Assembly: GCF_015207105.1 (NCBI RefSeq)
Contig: NZ_JADEXO010000041.1
Coordinates: forward strand, 1-46,236
Reading direction: 5' to 3'
Origin: a cf. Phormidesmis sp. LEGE 11477
GTDB lineage: Bacteria > Cyanobacteriota > Cyanobacteriia > Phormidesmidales > Phormidesmidaceae
DNA: 46,236 nucleotides
Shown here: positions 42,724-46,236 of the stretch, one piece after another
Position numbering within the stretch: the first letter of the stretch is position 1
Layout of the letters: each line of letters starts with the position of its first letter
The notes under the pieces: model-generated
Databases searched by the model: none
The model's input: only the letters and a program-made list of their open reading frames with translations
Told to the model about the DNA's origin: nothing
Program-made: the position numbers and the translations under genes

Positions 42724-44259
42724 ATGTTTGAATCCAGCGCTGGCAAGGTTTATCTATTAGGAGCAGGGCCTGGCAACGCCAACTATCTAACTTGCCGAGG
42801 GCAAAGGCTGTTATCGCAGGCGGATGTCCTGGTGTATGACGCACTAGTAGACAGCTCACTACTACAGCAGCTATCGACGGACTGCGAGCTTTGGCATGTG
42901 GGCAAGCGGGGCGGGCAGCCGAGTACGCCACAAACTGAGATTAATCAGCTGCTGGTGCGGCTGAGCCAAGCAGGCAAGCAGGTGGTGCGGCTAAAGGCTG
43001 GCGATCCGTTTGTGTTCGGGCGGGCAGCGGCAGAGATTCAGGCACTGAAGGCAGCGAGCTGTGAGTTTGAAGTGGTGCCGGGCTTATCTTCGGCTCTAGT
43101 TGCGCCGCTGCTGGCCAGTATTCCGCTAACTGATCCGGTGCTGAGCCGAGGGTTCGGGACGTTCACCGCGCATGATCTAGATGCGTTGAGCTGGGGGGCG
43201 ATCGCACACCTGCAAACTGTCGTCTTTCTGATGGGGGGCCGACAGCTAAAAGCGATTTGTGATCGCCTACTCACACAGCAAAAACGTCCTGAAACGCCGA
43301 TCGCGATTATTCGCTGGGCAGGCCAACCGCAGCAGCAGATCTGGCAAGGTACGCTGCTAAGCATCGGGCAGATTGTTGGCGGTGCCAAACTTTCGCCTTG
43401 CATCATTGTGGTGGGTGAAGTGGTTGCACTACGGCAGTATCTGAAGCCACCGCTGGCCAAATCCAAGCCGCTATCTGGTAAGACAATCTTGGTGACTAGA
43501 GCCACCAGTCAGGCCAGCCAGTTTAACCAGATGCTGAGCGAAAAGGGAGCGCAGGTGATCGATTTGCCCGCTCTAGAAATTCGGGAGCCTGAGAGTTGGA
43601 AAGGAATAGATAGTGCGATCGCCGCCTTACATACCTTTGACTGGCTAATTTTGACCTCACCCAATGCAGTCAACTACTTTCTCGATCGCCTGCTGCATCA
43701 TCAAAAAGATTTGCGATCGCTCGCGCATCTAAAGATCGCCGTTGTCGGCAAGAAAACCAATGGGTTTTTACAGCAAAGAGGCCTAATCGCTGATTTTATT
43801 CCACCGAGCTTTGTAGCGGATGCTTTGATTGAACATTTTCCTGAAGATCCTACTGACAAAAAGCTGTTGTTTCCTCGGGTGGAGAAGGGTGGAAGAGATG
43901 TGTTAGTGAAGCGGATGACGGCAAAAGGCGCTGTTATGACTGAGGTGGCGGCGTATGAATCGGCCTGCCCCGAAAGTATTCCGCCAGCGGCGAAGCTAGT
44001 GTTAGAAAACGGCTCAGTCGATGCGATCACGTTTGCTAGTTCTAAGACGGTGCGACATTTTGCCCAGCTAATGGAAGGAACGTTTGGCGACGGGTGGCTA
44101 AATCAAATTGAGGGAGTGGCGATCGCATCTATCGGCCCCCAAACATCTAGAGAGTGCCAGGAACTGCTTGGCGAGGTCACTTTGGAGGCGCAGGAATATA
44201 CGTTGTCGGGTCTGACGGCAGGGTTGGAATCCTGGGCGAAGCAACAGAAGGTAAAGTGA
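42724..44259 (+). CDS. cobA-hemD: CobA-HemD fusion: uroporphyrinogen III C-methyltransferase / synthase
   Basis: 511 residues, two consecutive steps on one chain. Residues 1-245 are the S-adenosylmethionine-dependent methyltransferase that makes precorrin-2: VYLLGAGPGNANYLTCRGQ, VRLKAGDPFVFGRAAAEIQ, VVPGLSSALVAPLLASIPLT, VVFLMGGRQLKAIC and SPCIIVVGEVVAL. Residues about 252-511 are uroporphyrinogen III synthase (GKTILVTRATSQASQFNQML, WLILTSPNAVNYFLDRL, DAITFASSKTVRHF, IASIGPQTSRECQELLG). The fusion lets newly closed uroporphyrinogen III pass directly to siroheme/corrin synthesis, though heme and chlorophyll still need part of it. The ATG is the first in frame. cbiG-cobJ, a later corrin step, is 27 kb away in the same window. 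Confidence 0.93.
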   Translation: MFESSAGKVYLLGAGPGNANYLTCRGQRLLSQADVLVYDALVDSSLLQQLSTDCELWHVGKRGGQPSTPQTEINQLLVRLSQAGKQVVRLKAGDPFVFGRAAAEIQALKAASCEFEVVPGLSSALVAPLLASIPLTDPVLSRGFGTFTAHDLDALSWGAIAHLQTVVFLMGGRQLKAICDRLLTQQKRPETPIAIIRWAGQPQQQIWQGTLLSIGQIVGGAKLSPCIIVVGEVVALRQYLKPPLAKSKPLSGKTILVTRATSQASQFNQMLSEKGAQVIDLPALEIREPESWKGIDSAIAALHTFDWLILTSPNAVNYFLDRLLHHQKDLRSLAHLKIAVVGKKTNGFLQQRGLIADFIPPSFVADALIEHFPEDPTDKKLLFPRVEKGGRDVLVKRMTAKGAVMTEVAAYESACPESIPPAAKLVLENGSVDAITFASSKTVRHFAQLMEGTFGDGWLNQIEGVAIASIGPQTSRECQELLGEVTLEAQEYTLSGLTAGLESWAKQQKVK

Positions 44260-44357
44260 CACGAAGTAGAGCCATAGCAGGACAAAGCCATAGCAAGTAA
44301 AACAACAGCAAGATAAAGTAACAGAATTAGTGGGAGCTTGGTGTTAGTAGAAGCTTA

Positions 44358-44957
44358 GTGAAACCAGATCGGCGAATCATTGGCCTGACAGGTGGAATTG
44401 CCACGGGCAAGAGTACGGTATCTACTTATCTGGCAAGTGAGTACGATCTGCCGATCTTGGATGCAGATATATATGCGCGGCAGGCGGTGGAGAAGGGAAG
44501 CGAGATTTTGGCTGCGATCGCCCACCGCTATGGCTTAGATATTCTGTTATCTGATGGTTCGCTCGATCGAAAGCAGTTGGGTAGCATCATTTTTCAAGAT
44601 GATGCTGAAAAGCGGTGGCTAGAAGCAGCAATTCATCCGTTTGTGCGATCGCAATTTACCAAAGCAACAAAAACGTTTTCACCCACCCAGACCCTGGTTT
44701 ATTCAATTCCCTTACTATTTGAAGCAGATTTAACCCACCTGGTGACTGAGACCTGGGTCGTGTATTGTCACCTCGATCAGCAGATGCAACGGTTGATGCA
44801 GCGCAATCAGCTTTCCGCCGCCGCCGCCACCGCTAGAATCAAGGCTCAAATGGACTTAGAACAAAAGTGCGAAAGGGCGGATTATGTCCTCAACAACACC
44901 GCCACCAGAGCAACCCTGTTTGCACAGGTAGACCAGATAATGAGAGCCGCTGGCTGA
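44358..44957 (+). CDS. coaE: Dephospho-CoA kinase
   Basis: Last step of coenzyme A synthesis: phosphorylates the 3'-hydroxyl of dephospho-CoA. 199 residues, usual length. P-loop GLTGGIATGKSTVS (residues 9-22), then LDADIYARQAVEKG (the DAD motif), HPFVRSQF, YSIPLLFEADL, and RLMQRNQLSAAAATARIKAQ in the lid region. The start is GTG; an A/G-rich stretch (gtagaagc) precedes it by a few nt. The spacer from cobA-hemD (98 nt) contains imperfect short repeats (agccatagca twice). A 15-bp triplicate follows the stop. Confidence 0.95.
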   Translation: MKPDRRIIGLTGGIATGKSTVSTYLASEYDLPILDADIYARQAVEKGSEILAAIAHRYGLDILLSDGSLDRKQLGSIIFQDDAEKRWLEAAIHPFVRSQFTKATKTFSPTQTLVYSIPLLFEADLTHLVTETWVVYCHLDQQMQRLMQRNQLSAAAATARIKAQMDLEQKCERADYVLNNTATRATLFAQVDQIMRAAG

Positions 44958-44978
44958 TGCTGATTAGCCTACGTTAGG

Positions 44979-45023
44979 CTCAGAAAACTTGAACTCAGGA
45001 AACTTAAACTCAGAGGATCCGAG
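44979..45023. repeat. 15-bp tandem repeat, three copies
   Basis: ctcagaaaacttgaa (44979-44993), ctcaggaaacttaaa (44994-45008) and ctcagaggatccgag (45009-45023), increasingly diverged. It starts 21 nt after the coaE stop; a small hairpin agccta-cgt-taggct (44967-44981) overlaps its start. Confidence 0.85.
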
Positions 45024-45110
45024 CTGAAAGCAGCGAATCTGATGTTCCATAGGTTGATGAATCATGATTCACACGCGACAATGTAAAGGCATGTAACTTG
45101 ATGTCACCTT

Positions 45111-46236
45111 ATGTCCGCTCACGCAGCTCATAGCTCACTTCCTGCATATCAAGCCGCCTCTGCCAGTCCTGTTCCTTTGAACACCCCCGCTGCTGATAGA
45201 ACATTACCCGAAGTCGAGCCCTATGAAGCCAAGCCCTATGAGGTCAAGCACTATGATGTGGCGGTAGTCGGCGGCGGCATTGTAGGACTGGTCTTTGCCT
45301 GTGGATTGCGTGATACCGGGTTGAGAGTCGCAGTGATCGAAGCGCAAACAGCAAAGCAGGCAGCAGGTAGACAAAGGGCTTATGCCTTTTCACCCGTGTC
45401 GGCCAAAATCCTAGAAGGATTAGGACTATGGGAGAGAGTAGGTCCGCAGCTAACGCCTTTTGCGCGAGTGAAGCTCTCAGACGCTGACTATCGCAAGGCG
45501 ATTACCTTTCGCCCTGAACATGGTGCCAAGCACGCTAAGCGAGAGGCAGTCTATTACTCGGCTGAGCACACGGTGCTGATGGCGGCGCTACAGTCGGCAG
45601 TGATGGCGGCAGACAATATCGACTATTGGTGTGAGGCTCAGGTATTGGCACAGACCGATACGCCTTCTGAGAGTCTACCTGCCACAGTTTTGCCTTCTAT
45701 GGCTAGTCCAAGGTCTAGGCCGTCAAGTTCTAGTCAGTCTACGGACGGTAAAACAACGCTAACCGTAGAACAGAATGCTCGGTGCTATGAGTTTCGCACG
45801 CAGCTAGTCGTAGGAGCGGACGGGGCTAGATCAGGGGTACGCGATCGCGCCCAGATCGAAACCTTTGGCTGGAAGTACTGGCAGTCTTGCATCACTGCTG
45901 TGCTTGAACCCGAACAGTCGCATGAGAATACGGCGTACGAAAAGTTCTGGCCCAGTGGACCTTTTGCCATTTTGCCTTTGCCCCACAACCGCTGTCAGAT
46001 TGTTTGGACCGCGCCGCACGCCGAAGCGAAAGCAATGCTAGCTCTACCCAAAGACCAGTTCATGCAGGAGCTGTCGGCCCGCTATGGCGATCAGATGGGC
46101 CAGCTACGACTAGTCAACCAGCCAGTGATGTTTCCAGTGCAGCTGATGCAAAGTAAGCACTATGTGCAGCCAGGTATGGCGTTGATTGGCGATGCTGCTC
46201 ACTGCTGTCATCCAGTGGGCGGACAGGGGTTGAATA
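45111..46236 (+). CDS. UbiH/VisC-family FAD-dependent monooxygenase (3' end missing)
   Basis: Flavoprotein hydroxylase of the ubiquinone-biosynthesis UbiH group; cyanobacterial members are thought to act in plastoquinone or related quinone synthesis. 375 codons are present and the frame is open at the window edge. About 47 N-terminal residues precede the FAD motif YDVAVVGGGIVGLVFACGLR; they include a 15-bp in-frame triplicate (45216-45260). Further motifs are RAYAFSPVSAKILEGLGLW, LVVGADGARSGVR, and the late LIGDAAHCCHPVGGQGLN, where the window ends. A Ser/Pro-rich insert (about 185-210: TDTPSESLPATVLPSMASPR) interrupts the beta-sheet domain. The ATG at 45111 is chosen because a stop precedes it in frame (45099-45101). 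Confidence 0.9.
   Translation, partial: MSAHAAHSSLPAYQAASASPVPLNTPAADRTLPEVEPYEAKPYEVKHYDVAVVGGGIVGLVFACGLRDTGLRVAVIEAQTAKQAAGRQRAYAFSPVSAKILEGLGLWERVGPQLTPFARVKLSDADYRKAITFRPEHGAKHAKREAVYYSAEHTVLMAALQSAVMAADNIDYWCEAQVLAQTDTPSESLPATVLPSMASPRSRPSSSSQSTDGKTTLTVEQNARCYEFRTQLVVGADGARSGVRDRAQIETFGWKYWQSCITAVLEPEQSHENTAYEKFWPSGPFAILPLPHNRCQIVWTAPHAEAKAMLALPKDQFMQELSARYGDQMGQLRLVNQPVMFPVQLMQSKHYVQPGMALIGDAAHCCHPVGGQGLN

Noticed and set aside
43038-43505. 155-codon minus-strand frame inside cobA-hemD
   Set aside because: Mirror of the conserved methyltransferase codons; composition (many Ser, Arg, Cys) looks like a shadow frame.

Overview
This window is chromosomal core genome of a cyanobacterium. 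It carries photosystem II psbO, photosystem I psaE, NDH-1 subunit ndhO and chlorophyll synthase chlG. It also has two cyanobacterial-type sigma factors, several proteins of families confined to cyanobacteria (DUF2862, DUF5331), and many HIP1 octamers (GCGATCGC, e.g. 961-968 and 5893-5900). Base composition is close to even. The overall style (frequent GTG/TTG starts, long intergenic spacers, Ser/Ala-rich linkers) suggests a Leptolyngbya-like or related lineage, but I cannot name the species. I found no rRNA, tRNA, CRISPR array, prophage or intact insertion sequence.

Layout. 1-5179 (minus): DUF2862 protein, Get3d-type ATPase, chlG and a class A penicillin-binding protein cut by the window edge. 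5314-8727: hisF, a two-helix small membrane protein, a peptidoglycan-binding-domain protein and a degenerate ADP-ribosylglycohydrolase-like protein. 8817-15458 (plus): a PgpH-type c-di-AMP phosphodiesterase, a group 2 sigma factor, a small DMT-like membrane protein and a CbiG-CobJ fusion for cobalamin synthesis. 15467-22966: a glycosidase-like GHL10 protein and a short conserved protein (minus), then psbO, sigF, a PilP-like lipoprotein, psaE, mutM and ndhO (plus). 23001-30730 (minus): ppk1, a short protein, a multi-helix channel-like protein and gyrA. 31494-37866 (plus): an HDAC-family deacetylase, an unknown 370-residue protein, DUF5331, an RG-rich/acidic-repeat protein, a membrane protein and a peptide-binding lipoprotein. 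37984-40416 (minus): lysC, a 52-residue membrane protein overlapping it by 4 nt, and a YkvA-family protein. 40696-46236: NDH-2, a convergent 50-residue protein, a CobA-HemD fusion, coaE and a UbiH-like FAD monooxygenase cut by the right edge.

Themes. Tetrapyrrole and photosynthesis functions recur (chlG, cbiG-cobJ, cobA-hemD, psbO, psaE, ndhO, NDH-2, the UbiH-like enzyme), but they are scattered over several transcription units rather than forming one pathway cluster. Envelope functions (PBP1A, PG-binding protein, PgpH, GHL10 protein, channel-like protein) form a second group.

The most unusual signal is not a gene. Nearly every spacer carries a fresh-looking tandem duplication of 11-19 bp. 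Several of these include or abut the stop codon of the upstream gene. Those inside coding regions have units of 12 or 15 bp and fall in linkers and extensions. Two small genes of 50 and 52 codons were found by reading the spacers directly.
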